Shown piece by piece: positions 26,707 through 35,081 of a stretch of 64,000 nucleotides of DNA (positions are counted from its first letter, which is position 1; every line of letters starts with the position of its first letter). The translations under genes and the position numbers were made by a program. The notes under the pieces were generated by a model. The model ran no database searches. It had not been told where the DNA came from and was given only the letters and a program-made list of their open reading frames with translations. This DNA is from GCA-1730015 sp964583825. Its GTDB lineage: Bacteria > Pseudomonadota > Gammaproteobacteria > Granulosicoccales > Granulosicoccaceae. The stretch lies in assembly GCA_964583825.1 (NCBI GenBank), contig CAZOXM010000012.1:3041-67040 (forward strand), read 5' to 3'.

Positions 26707-28002
26707 ATGGTCAGCAATTTCCCGATCGACGGATCGCGGGATGCCTTATGGATGGCAACCGCCGTCGGTGCACCCGCAACCGACTCGCTACAAGAAAATA
26801 TCAGCACTGATGTCGCCATTATCGGAGGCGGGCTAACGGGACTCAACGCCGCCTTACATCTGCGAAAAAGTGACATTTCCGTCTCTGTGCTGGAAGCCGA
26901 GGCACCGGGTTTCGGCGCATCCGGCCGGAGTGGTGGGCAGGTAAATCTCGGCCTGAATCTCGGCCCCGCCGCGCTGATCAAAAAATTCGGCAGGGAGCGC
27001 GGGGAACGACTTGTTAATCTGGTGATTAACACCCCCGATCAGGTATTTCAGTGGATCAGGGAGAACAGGCTCGACTGCGACCCGGTACAGCATGGCTGGG
27101 TGCAGGGCGCGTTTAACGCGAAGCAATTTGCGCTACAGCGTGACATGGCGGCTGACTATAAGGCGCACGGCTGCGAGTTACCGGTGCTGGATGCCGATTC
27201 GCTGCAATCTATAACCGGCGCCAGCGGCTATGTCGGCGGCCTGCATTGCGCCAGCGCTGGCTCGGTACAGCCACTGTCCTACACACGAGAACTTGCGCGG
27301 GTCGCGATCGCACTTGGGGCAAAAGTGTTCAGCCACTCAAAAGTCACCGGACTTGCCCAATCTGCCGGCGGCGGGTGGGTAGTGCAAACCGGCAAAGCCA
27401 CTGTTCACTGTCAACAGGTGCTGCTGTGCACCAATGGTTATACGGACTCCCTGGTGCGCGGAATGAAACAGCGGCTGGTTCCGGTAAGAAGTCTGCTGGT
27501 GGCAACCGAACCCCTGCCGCAGTCTATCCGTGAGGAAGTCCTGCCTGATCAGATAACATTCGTGGACAAGAGACGCCTGATTCTATATCTGCGCTACGAC
27601 CGAGACGGACGACTCTGCGTTGGCGATCACGGTCCGATGCGAGACGCATTTCGATTGCAGGATTTCGGGGCTGTGAAAAAGCGTGCCGTCGCTACCTTCC
27701 CACAGCTCGAGCAGGTCCGATGGGACTATCACTGGGGTGGGCGGGTTGCGATGACTAAAGACAGACTGCCATTTCTCTACCGGATCGCCCCCGGCCTGAC
27801 CGCAGGCATGGGGTATAACGGCCGCGGAGTCGGCATGGGCACGATGATGGGCAAAGCACTGGCGAAATCCGTTGCAGCGCCGGAACATTGCGATTTCCCG
27901 CTAAGCACCCCCGGTCGATTTGCAATGCACAAGTTCCATGCTGCAGGTGCTTCAATGACCGTCAAATGGCTCGCGCTGCGCGACCATCTCGATGCACTGT
28001 AA
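26707..28002 (+). CDS. FAD-dependent amine/amino-acid oxidoreductase (DAO family)
   Basis: 431 residues. ADP-binding fold D-V-A-I-I-G-G-G-L-T-G-L-N-A-A near residue 35, a glutamate contact in V-L-E-A-E, then G-A-S-G-R-S-G-G-Q-V, the pattern of PuuB/gamma-glutamylputrescine oxidase and related oxidases. The C-terminus has W-G-G-R-V-A-M-T and M-G-Y-N-G-R-G-V-G-M-G. It probably oxidises an amine or N-methyl amino acid. The divergent neighbour is a taurine-type binding protein, so both may serve one nutrient, possibly an amino-sulfonate or polyamine; this is an inference from position. Confidence 0.87.
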   Translation: MVSNFPIDGSRDALWMATAVGAPATDSLQENISTDVAIIGGGLTGLNAALHLRKSDISVSVLEAEAPGFGASGRSGGQVNLGLNLGPAALIKKFGRERGERLVNLVINTPDQVFQWIRENRLDCDPVQHGWVQGAFNAKQFALQRDMAADYKAHGCELPVLDADSLQSITGASGYVGGLHCASAGSVQPLSYTRELARVAIALGAKVFSHSKVTGLAQSAGGGWVVQTGKATVHCQQVLLCTNGYTDSLVRGMKQRLVPVRSLLVATEPLPQSIREEVLPDQITFVDKRRLILYLRYDRDGRLCVGDHGPMRDAFRLQDFGAVKKRAVATFPQLEQVRWDYHWGGRVAMTKDRLPFLYRIAPGLTAGMGYNGRGVGMGTMMGKALAKSVAAPEHCDFPLSTPGRFAMHKFHAAGASMTVKWLALRDHLDAL

Positions 28003-28015
28003 TACCCTGCGCACG

Positions 28016-28723
28016 CTACTGACAGTAAGCGGCTCCAAGCATCCGGCCGTCGGCTGAATCCTGCACAAAAACCGCACAGCCTGCGTTTGCATCAGACAGT
28101 TCAGGTACTTCCACACTAATACTGCCTCCACCGTCACGCCACTCGGCAATTGCTTTCAGTTGCCTGACCACATGATGGTTGTGCATCGTTTTCCCGTGGT
28201 TTTCTCCACGTAAAACTTCAGTGGTCTGCGAACGGTCGAATACAGCCAGCCACACTCCGGCAGTCGCATCGGAATTGCCCGTGATGTTCACGTTAACGGT
28301 TGCCTCGTCCACACTGGTACTGATCTGCAATTTCGGCTGAGCCACATTGAACGCTTTTTTTACCGCATTTCGACTCGAGCCGACCTGCGCGGTCGTGCCG
28401 TTGACGATCATCTGCGGGGTGTAGACACCGCGTTTTCCTTTCAATGGCCACTGATTGTATTGACGTTGCCGAAGTGTGTATTCAGCGTTGGAGAACGGAT
28501 CCTTCCAGACACCGGCAGCGCCATAGCGCAGGTCATCCCAGTAATCGACATGGTACTCAAGCGCGACGATCTCCGGAGATTCGCGGATCAAGTCAGCCAG
28601 GTGCTCATCTGCCGGTGGACAGCTGTAGCAACCCTGCGAGGTAAATAACTCGACGATTGGAGCGCCAAAGACCCGCAAAGGAGCGAGGGATAAAGCGATT
28701 ATCAATGTTAATATTCTGCTCAT
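28016..28723 (-). CDS. Exported DUF1223 (thioredoxin-fold-like) protein
   Basis: 235 residues from ATG 28723, which starts a signal peptide (M-S-R-I-L-T-L-I-I-A-L-S) and avoids overlap with the divergent gene; a start at 28765 is also open. The DUF1223 core is clear: V-E-L-F-T-S-Q-G-C-Y-S-C-P-P-A-D-E (a C-x-x-C pair), Y-H-V-D-Y-W-D-D, and T-P-Q-M-I-V-N-G. Probably periplasmic and possibly redox-active. Divergent from the quinone oxidoreductase with about 34 bp between starts. Confidence 0.9.
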   Translation of the reverse strand: MSRILTLIIALSLAPLRVFGAPIVELFTSQGCYSCPPADEHLADLIRESPEIVALEYHVDYWDDLRYGAAGVWKDPFSNAEYTLRQRQYNQWPLKGKRGVYTPQMIVNGTTAQVGSSRNAVKKAFNVAQPKLQISTSVDEATVNVNITGNSDATAGVWLAVFDRSQTTEVLRGENHGKTMHNHHVVRQLKAIAEWRDGGGSISVEVPELSDANAGCAVFVQDSADGRMLGAAYCQ

Positions 28724-28757
28724 CTGGCAATCCACACACTTGTTCGAGATCTTTGAC

Positions 28758-29735
28758 ATGGCCAATGCAATAAGAGTTCACACACCCGGCGGGCCTGAGG
28801 TGCTTTGTTACGAAAAATATGAACCGGGAAAGCCCGGCAGCGGTGAAGTCAGGCTGGCGCAGCATGCGGTCGGTTTAAATTTCATCGATGTTTATCACCG
28901 TACCGGACTTTATCCAATCGCTGACAAACCTTTTGTTCTTGGACTGGAAGCGGCCGGGGTCGTGACCGAACTGGGCCCCGATGTTCAGGGCCTGTCTGTT
29001 GGCGACCGAGTGGCTTATGCGGCTGTGCCAATTGGTGCTTATTGCGACGAGCGAATAATTCCGGCGCACCGACTGGTGAAGCTCCCGGATGACATCACAT
29101 TCGAAACCGGTGCCGCCATGATGTTACAGGGAATGACCGTACAGTATCTGGTGCGCAGTACTTACCGTGTTAAACCGGGTGACACGGTCCTGTTTCACGC
29201 CGCCGCGGGTGGCGTCGGTGCAATCGCCTGTCAGTGGCTGAATCATCTGGGCGCCACCGTGATCGGCACGGTCGGTTCACAGGAGAAAGCAGCGCAGGCA
29301 AAGGCCAATGGCTGCCATCACACGATTTTGTATCGCGAAGAAAACATTGCAGACAGGGTCGCGGATATAACCTCCGGTGAGGGCGTGCCGGTGGTGTATG
29401 ACTCGGTGGGTAAAGATACCTTTGAAGCCTCCCTCGACTGTCTGGCCCCACTCGGCATGTTCGTCAGCTTCGGCAGCGCATCCGGTCCGGTTGAAAGCGT
29501 CAGTCCGGCCACCCTGGCAGCCAAAGGCTCTTTGTTTTTCACACGCCCGACCATTATGACCTACACCGCCAAACCAGAGGACCTGCAGGCAAGCGCCAAA
29601 GATCTGTTCGACGTTGTATCTTCAGGCGCAGTTAAAATCTCTGTCGATCAGACCTATGCGCTCAAGGATGCGAAGCAGGCGCATGAAGACCTGGAAGCGA
29701 GAAAAACCACCGGGTCAACGGTTTTTACCCTTTGA
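28758..29735 (+). CDS. NADPH:quinone oxidoreductase (zeta-crystallin type)
   Basis: 325 residues from ATG 28758 (GAG 9 bases upstream); an in-frame start at 28740 adds 6 residues. Medium-chain dehydrogenase fold without zinc ligands: G-L-N-F-I-D-V-Y-H-R-T-G-L-Y early, then the NADPH motif A-A-A-G-G-V-G-A-I-A-C-Q. This is the QorA pattern for one-electron quinone reduction. Cytoplasmic. It is divergent from the DUF1223 gene. Confidence 0.93.
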   Translation: MANAIRVHTPGGPEVLCYEKYEPGKPGSGEVRLAQHAVGLNFIDVYHRTGLYPIADKPFVLGLEAAGVVTELGPDVQGLSVGDRVAYAAVPIGAYCDERIIPAHRLVKLPDDITFETGAAMMLQGMTVQYLVRSTYRVKPGDTVLFHAAAGGVGAIACQWLNHLGATVIGTVGSQEKAAQAKANGCHHTILYREENIADRVADITSGEGVPVVYDSVGKDTFEASLDCLAPLGMFVSFGSASGPVESVSPATLAAKGSLFFTRPTIMTYTAKPEDLQASAKDLFDVVSSGAVKISVDQTYALKDAKQAHEDLEARKTTGSTVFTL

Positions 29736-29774
29736 CACGCTCAACGCATTCGATTCAACCGATCAAACGCAGCG

Positions 29775-30560
29775 TCAATAGCGAAAGTGTTTAATCTGTT
29801 CGCCTTTACTGCCGATCTCAGCCATCGCCTCAACACCGATGGCAAGGTGAATCGGTGCCCAGTCGCGGGTTGTCTGATTATCGACTTCTGCCATCTTGAC
29901 CCCGTCGGGGGTGATTGGCACATCGGATACCAGTAACAGCGCACCTCTGGCAATCTGGTTGGCGTGACCGACGATAAAGATGGTGGCCGTCTCCATATCA
30001 ATACCAATACAGGTCATCTCATGGAGTCGGGAATGGAATTCCCTGTCGTGTTCCCATACCCGTCGGTTGGAGGTGTAAATTACCCCGGTTCGATATTCAT
30101 AGCCACGCGCGGCGACTTTGTCCGATACAAATTTGTGCAGTTTAAAGGAAGGTAGCGCCGGCACTTTTGGGTGCAGATAATCATCACTGGTACCCTCCCC
30201 CCTGATCGCTGCAATGGGCAGGATAAAATTGCCTATTTCGGTAGAAGTTTTGAGCCCGCCACACTTACCAAGAAAAAGTACAGCTTTCGGTGAGACAGCA
30301 GACAACAGATCCATCACCGTTGCCGCATTTGCAGACCCCATACCGAAGTTAATGATGGATATGCCCTGGTCGTTGGTAGCTGCCTGCATTGGCTTTCCTT
30401 CGCCATATACCTCGCAACCAAACTGTTCGGCAAACCGGGTGACATAGTCAGAAAAATTGGTCAGCAGAATATAGTCGCCAAATTTATTCAGCGGCATGCC
30501 GGTATATCGCGGAAGCCAGTTCCCGGTGATCTCCGCTTTACTGAGTGTGTCAGTCGCCAT
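29775..30560 (-). CDS. amn: AMP nucleosidase, short form
   Basis: 261 residues. It has the nucleoside-phosphorylase fold: I-I-N-F-G-M-G-S-A-N-A-A-T, F-L-G-K-C-G-G-L, C-I-G-I-D-M-E-T-A-T and L-L-V-S-D-V-P. It corresponds to the catalytic half of Escherichia Amn (about 480 residues) and to the short AMP nucleosidase family. It splits AMP into adenine and ribose-5-phosphate. The regulatory N-terminal half is absent, as is normal for the short form. Confidence 0.87.
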   Translation of the reverse strand: MATDTLSKAEITGNWLPRYTGMPLNKFGDYILLTNFSDYVTRFAEQFGCEVYGEGKPMQAATNDQGISIINFGMGSANAATVMDLLSAVSPKAVLFLGKCGGLKTSTEIGNFILPIAAIRGEGTSDDYLHPKVPALPSFKLHKFVSDKVAARGYEYRTGVIYTSNRRVWEHDREFHSRLHEMTCIGIDMETATIFIVGHANQIARGALLLVSDVPITPDGVKMAEVDNQTTRDWAPIHLAIGVEAMAEIGSKGEQIKHFRY

Positions 30561-30710
30561 AGTTCCAATAATCCATCCGTCTGAGGACGGGCAGCCAACG
30601 TTGACGGATTATAGCGCATGCTCTCTGGCAGATAGCACTGAAAGACACTATGGAATTGAAGTTACAAATCCAGCGGCGCACTCGTGCAGCCGAGCACAGC
30701 TATGCAGAGC

Positions 30711-31664
30711 CTACCTGCCCGCAGTCATCTCCAGATACTTTTGTGCATAACGCCCGCCAAGCGTACGAAGACTATCGGCATTGAAGTGAACATCGGCTTC
30801 ATCCCACGTAGCCAGGCCTTCTCCTTCCACACAGGCAGTCCATTCGTCGGCATCTCGATTAAGTGCCATCAGACGATCATTAATCGGAGACCGGGCGGTT
30901 TCACCACAAATAAAGGGCCTTCCGTGATCAAACCAGCTTTCATTGCGAAAGTTGTCAATCAGTTGCCATAGCTTGTTGCTGTAGTAGTTGTAGTCCAGGT
31001 CCCACTCGGCCAGCTCCGGATCGAGCGAATAGGCGTTGGCCCAGTCCGTCTCACCCTGGTGCCAGAGGATACCGTCGAAGGAAACCTTGTGTGGCAGTTC
31101 ATTCAGTGCTGCCAGTGCCTGCTCCCGGATCTTGTTATAGAAATAGTTATCCGGATCCCAGTGATTAATTCCTTCACCGGGAGCAGTCACCAGTACGATG
31201 CCGACTGCTCTGGTGCTGTTGGCCACCACCTGTTTGCCGAAGTGAAAGCCAAAATTGTTGTGCGGATCTTCACCGAGCCCCTTTGCCGGGTGCCAGCCCA
31301 GATCCCATACCTGCCGTAGACTGGCTTGTTTCCAGCCCTGATCCGTGTATGCGTAGAACCCCTCAGCCGGCTGATCGAGTTCTTCATCGAACCCGGTCTG
31401 TGAACCCAGCGCATTGGACTGACCGGTCACCAACACCAGATCGGTAATAGACGCGGGACCGGTGGCGCCGGTCTCGGGCACGCCGGTTGAATTGCGCGGT
31501 GTATTGGCACTGGTGTCAGGATTTGGTAACGCACTGATTCCGCGGTCGTCGAGCGGTAATGAATTATCCAGCGCGTCATTCGCACTGTTGCACCCGACTA
31601 ACAAAGCAAACACACAGGCGGAAAACACGACGCCAATACTTATTTTTTGAGAATAGCCACACAC
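30711..31664 (-). CDS. SGNH/sialate-esterase-like lipoprotein (paralogue 1)
   Basis: 317 residues. Lipoprotein signal ending L-L-V-G-C-N, so it is anchored in the envelope. The catalytic domain begins I-T-D-L-V-L-V-T-G-Q-S-N-A-L-G (nucleophile Ser in G-Q-S-N) and carries G-I-L-W-H-Q-G-E-T-D-W and a C-terminal D-V-H-F (Asp-His), the pattern of DUF303/sialate O-acetylesterase-like carbohydrate esterases. It probably deacetylates an exopolysaccharide or glycan. First of three paralogues between 30711 and 35062. Confidence 0.85.
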   Translation of the reverse strand: MCGYSQKISIGVVFSACVFALLVGCNSANDALDNSLPLDDRGISALPNPDTSANTPRNSTGVPETGATGPASITDLVLVTGQSNALGSQTGFDEELDQPAEGFYAYTDQGWKQASLRQVWDLGWHPAKGLGEDPHNNFGFHFGKQVVANSTRAVGIVLVTAPGEGINHWDPDNYFYNKIREQALAALNELPHKVSFDGILWHQGETDWANAYSLDPELAEWDLDYNYYSNKLWQLIDNFRNESWFDHGRPFICGETARSPINDRLMALNRDADEWTACVEGEGLATWDEADVHFNADSLRTLGGRYAQKYLEMTAGR

Positions 31665-31798
31665 TTTGGCACTAGTCCGTGAAAAAGAAACTGTTATGCA
31701 AGTGTGTCAAAAAGTTATCACTCTGTCTGAGAAGCGATTCCTGTTTGCGCAATATTCACAGTGATACCGAGCCGCGGCAGCCCGTTTACCCACGCCAC

Positions 31799-33094
31799 CT
31801 ATTCGGACAGCTGGCGATATTTTGTGGCGTACCTTTCACCGATGGTTCGCAGCGAATCAGTCGAAAAGTGAATGTCATCACCTACCGATTCAAGATCATC
31901 GGCAGAGACGCAGCCGGTTTTGCTGTCGCCATCCGTGTTAAGCAGACGTAAGCGGTTGTTGACCGGCGAGTTGAGGGTCTCACCACAAATAAAGGCAGCC
32001 TCACTGGAGAGCCACGGTTCGGCACGCAGATTAGCGATCAGGGTGCGCAACTTTTCACTGTAATAGTCATTGTCATAGTAGTCACTTTCACCCTGATGCC
32101 AAAGCACACCATCCAGCGCACTCTTGTGTGACAGTGCACCAAGTGCCGCTGTAACCTTCGTTTCCATGTGCTGGTAGAAGGCGCCTTCCTTGTCCCAATG
32201 CGAGATGGAATGTCCGGGGGCTGTGACCATAATAATACCGACAACCCTGGACGGGTCAGCCAGCACCATTTGTTTCGCAAAGTGAAAGCCGAAGTTGTTG
32301 GCCGGGTCAGCGTCAATATCCGACCGTGGATACCAGTTGCGATCCCAGATCTGACGCAGACTGGCAATCGTCCACCCGGTGCTGGTCCATGCGTAGACTC
32401 TTTTCACCGGTGAATCGAGCCGCTCGTCGTAACGGTCCGGTTCATACAGAATGGTTTCGACACCCAGCGCATTGGACTGACCGGTAATGAGCACCACATC
32501 GGTAATGGCAGCCCCACCATCGCCAAAATTTCTGGCAGTACAGGTGGTGCTGTTCTCCCACCCATAGCCACCGCCGGTGTAATACTTTGGGTCACTGCAG
32601 GCGGGGTGGCGCAGCGTGTATCGCTCCTCAGCGGATGGTTTTTCCGTACTCCCGGCCACCCGGCAGGTCCGCGCGTTTTCCCAACCGAATCCGTCACCAT
32701 CGGGATCGGACTCCGCTGAGCGACAGACAGGCGTAGCGCCAGCGCTGCCTGCTACGACGCGACAGCTGCGGTCGTTTTCCCAGCCAAAGCCATCGCCGTC
32801 CGGATCGGAATCAGCGTTCTGACAGGTTACCGGTGCTGATGTAACACGACAGCTTTTGCCGTTTTCCCATCCAAAACCATCGCCGTCACTATCACTCTCT
32901 GCGGAGCGGCAGGTGCCGACCGTGGCAACCACACGACAGCTTTGCCGGTTTTCCCATCCGAAACCATCGCCGTCGGAGTCACTCGACGCACTGAGGCAAA
33001 TCGGGATAGTCTGTGCGGTCAGCGGTGCAGTCAAAACAGCAAACAAAACAACGGCAGCAAAACCGGAAACCATACGGGTAAATTCGGCAAACAT
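31799..33094 (-). CDS. SGNH esterase with N-terminal Asp-rich repeats (paralogue 2)
   Basis: 431 residues from ATG 33094. ATG 33073 is also possible; the frame runs to 33253 but would overlap the divergent glycosyltransferase. A signal peptide (F-A-A-V-V-L-F-A-V-L-T-A-P-L-T-A) leads to four near-identical repeats, S-D-x-D-G-D-G-F-G-W-E-N-x-x-S-C-R-V, plus a fifth degenerate copy. The esterase domain follows: V-L-I-T-G-Q-S-N-A-L-G, L-W-H-Q-G-E-S-D, D-I-H-F. The D-x-D-G-D-G cores look like calcium loops and the paired cysteines suggest small disulfide-linked units. The repeats may bind glycan or calcium. The two neighbouring paralogues lack them. Confidence 0.83.
   Translation of the reverse strand: MFAEFTRMVSGFAAVVLFAVLTAPLTAQTIPICLSASSDSDGDGFGWENRQSCRVVATVGTCRSAESDSDGDGFGWENGKSCRVTSAPVTCQNADSDPDGDGFGWENDRSCRVVAGSAGATPVCRSAESDPDGDGFGWENARTCRVAGSTEKPSAEERYTLRHPACSDPKYYTGGGYGWENSTTCTARNFGDGGAAITDVVLITGQSNALGVETILYEPDRYDERLDSPVKRVYAWTSTGWTIASLRQIWDRNWYPRSDIDADPANNFGFHFAKQMVLADPSRVVGIIMVTAPGHSISHWDKEGAFYQHMETKVTAALGALSHKSALDGVLWHQGESDYYDNDYYSEKLRTLIANLRAEPWLSSEAAFICGETLNSPVNNRLRLLNTDGDSKTGCVSADDLESVGDDIHFSTDSLRTIGERYATKYRQLSE
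32540..32998 (-). repeat. Tandem coding repeats in the paralogue-2 esterase
   Basis: Five tandem units of about 29-39 codons. The first four share D-G-D-G-F-G-W-E-N followed by S/T-C-R-V almost exactly. The fifth keeps only G-Y-G-W-E-N-S-T-T-C. The DNA of the units is also closely similar, which points to recent duplication or gene conversion. Confidence 0.9.
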
Positions 33095-33182
33095 AATCGA
33101 CTGGCGGCAGGGGAATTGCACCGATGGTAGCGTAAGTGACTGCAAAATTCGCTTTGTGTAATGGTTAACGATTATTAATTCT

Positions 33183-33977
33183 ATGCAGCTGTCGATCATT
33201 GTGTTGACCTGGAACTCAGACGCGTACATTGGGACTTGTTTGCAGTCAATCATTGAGTCGATTCATCTGAGCCGCAACGACTATGAAATATTCGTCGTAG
33301 ACAACGGTTCCACGGATCAAACCAGGGAACAACTCGCGCAATACCAGGCGAAGTACGGTGCCCTGATCACCCCTATTCTGCTGGATAGCAACCTCGGCAC
33401 GACCTATCCGCGCAACCTCGCGCTGAAAAAGGCCTCCGGCAACTACATCGCCGTGATGGATAGCGATATCGAAGTCAACCCCGATACGTTTTCAACGCTC
33501 ATAGATGCCCTTGTCGCTGATGAAAAAACGGGACTGGTGGCACCGAGGCTGGTTTACGGCAGTGGTGCTTTACAAAAGTCGACCGATCAGTTCCCGACGC
33601 TGCTTCGCAAGGCACATCGCTATTTGTTGCTCAAGCACCTGGAGTCACGCGAAAGTCGAGCCCCCGCACAACAGGAGTCCGTGCCGGTCGACTATGCGAT
33701 CTCTGCATTCTGGCTGTTCCGACAATCGCTGCCCGCCGAGATCGGATATCTCGATGAGAAGTTTTTTTATGCGCCTGAAGATGTGGATTTCTGCCTCAGG
33801 GTTTGGAAAAGCGGGCGTCATGTGCGCTACGTTCCCGCATCCTATGCCATCCACTACGCGCAGGAGATCTCCCGCGGACTGGTATTCAACAAGGCCACAG
33901 CCGAGCATTTGCGCGGATTGCTGTACTACTTTGCCAAGCACCGATACCTGATCAGGAAACCAAAATTTAATACCTGA
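33183..33977 (+). CDS. Family 2 glycosyltransferase
   Basis: 264 residues. GT2 landmarks: S-I-I-V-L-T-W-N-S at the start, V-V-D-N-G-S-T-D-Q-T, then M-D-S-D-I-E (the D-x-D metal site), and Y-A-P-E-D-V-D-F-C-L-R with the catalytic acidic E-D. No membrane segment, so it acts at the cytoplasmic face. It sits between the exported esterases and is divergent from paralogue 2, which suggests shared work on a surface polysaccharide that is acetylated and later trimmed. The acceptor and sugar are unknown. Confidence 0.92.
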   Translation: MQLSIIVLTWNSDAYIGTCLQSIIESIHLSRNDYEIFVVDNGSTDQTREQLAQYQAKYGALITPILLDSNLGTTYPRNLALKKASGNYIAVMDSDIEVNPDTFSTLIDALVADEKTGLVAPRLVYGSGALQKSTDQFPTLLRKAHRYLLLKHLESRESRAPAQQESVPVDYAISAFWLFRQSLPAEIGYLDEKFFYAPEDVDFCLRVWKSGRHVRYVPASYAIHYAQEISRGLVFNKATAEHLRGLLYYFAKHRYLIRKPKFNT

Positions 33978-34156
33978 CGTTCGACGCCATGCGCCGCTAA
34001 TCGCACGCAGCACGACACCCGGTGAGCCCGGACCCGTAAGCGGCCACACCACAAGCAACCAATTATAAAATATTGCAACCTTCGCTAAGAGCACGCAGAA
34101 AAACGCGCCAACCAGGTGGATAATTTTCGACTTTTCTCCCGACGGGAATCAGGAAG

Positions 34157-35062
34157 TTGTCAGATATCATCCGCCCTTTGCACAGACTCATTCTGGTCGC
34201 AGGTACCTTCAGCCTGTTGACCATGGGCTGTGTTGCAGAGAGCACAGTCACGGTCCAGCCCAACAGGGTAGCGCCAAGCCCACAGGAAACCCGGCAGGAA
34301 GCGCCGGTGGAAACGGTGCCCGCTGTTAACAACATCGCCGCAGTCCCGTCGCAGCCGCCTGCGCTTGCCGATGTCACTGATCTGATTCTGGTGACCGGCC
34401 AGTCGAACGCACTTGGTGCCGGCACCGGCTACGATTACCGCATCGATACGCCGGACAACCGGGTATTTGCCTTTACGGAAGACGGCTGGTTCATGGCTGA
34501 TCTGCATCAGGTGTGGGATCAGGATTGGTTCCCGCGCACGGCACCGGGTACTGAACCTTCAAACAACTTCAGTCTTCACTTCGGCAAACGAGTCGTCGAA
34601 CTGGCACCGGATCGAGTCCTCGCTTTCTTACTGGTGACTGCACCGGGCCAGCCGATCCGGCACTGGCAGGCGGATGGTCCTTTTTTCGAACAGATCAGAA
34701 ATAAAGTCAGCAGTGCAATCAACCAACTACCGGCAAAGTCGTCGGTCGACGGCATTCTCTGGCATCAGGGAGAGTCTGACGGCCGCGACGACAACGCGTA
34801 TGGCCAGCAGCTGTACAGCCTCATAAACAGCTTTCGCAGTGAAGCATGGTTTGGCTTTGAAAGACCCTTCATCTGCGGCGAAACCGCGGCACTGGCAGTA
34901 AACCGGCAACTGAACAGACTTAACTCGGACAACGATCCGTGGACCTCCTGTGTCGCCGGAGAAGGCTTGCCTACTCGCGGCGACGACGCTCACTTCTCGG
35001 CGGAGGCCCTGCGCACCATCGGACAGCGATACGCCGATCGATACGTCGACATGACACGTTAA
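34157..35062 (+). CDS. SGNH/sialate-esterase-like lipoprotein (paralogue 3)
   Basis: 301 residues from TTG 34157 (TTG 34178 is an alternative; AGGAAG lies only a few bases before the first). A lipoprotein signal ends L-L-T-M-G-C-V. The catalytic domain has L-I-L-V-T-G-Q-S-N-A-L-G, G-I-L-W-H-Q-G-E-S-D and D-A-H-F, the same triad as paralogues 1 and 2. It lies 179 bp after the glycosyltransferase. All three share the order N-N-F-x-x-H-F-G/A-K and F-I-C-G-E-T, so they arose by duplication. Confidence 0.85.
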   Translation: MSDIIRPLHRLILVAGTFSLLTMGCVAESTVTVQPNRVAPSPQETRQEAPVETVPAVNNIAAVPSQPPALADVTDLILVTGQSNALGAGTGYDYRIDTPDNRVFAFTEDGWFMADLHQVWDQDWFPRTAPGTEPSNNFSLHFGKRVVELAPDRVLAFLLVTAPGQPIRHWQADGPFFEQIRNKVSSAINQLPAKSSVDGILWHQGESDGRDDNAYGQQLYSLINSFRSEAWFGFERPFICGETAALAVNRQLNRLNSDNDPWTSCVAGEGLPTRGDDAHFSAEALRTIGQRYADRYVDMTR

Positions 35063-35081
35063 CAGCCCGTATCAATACGCC

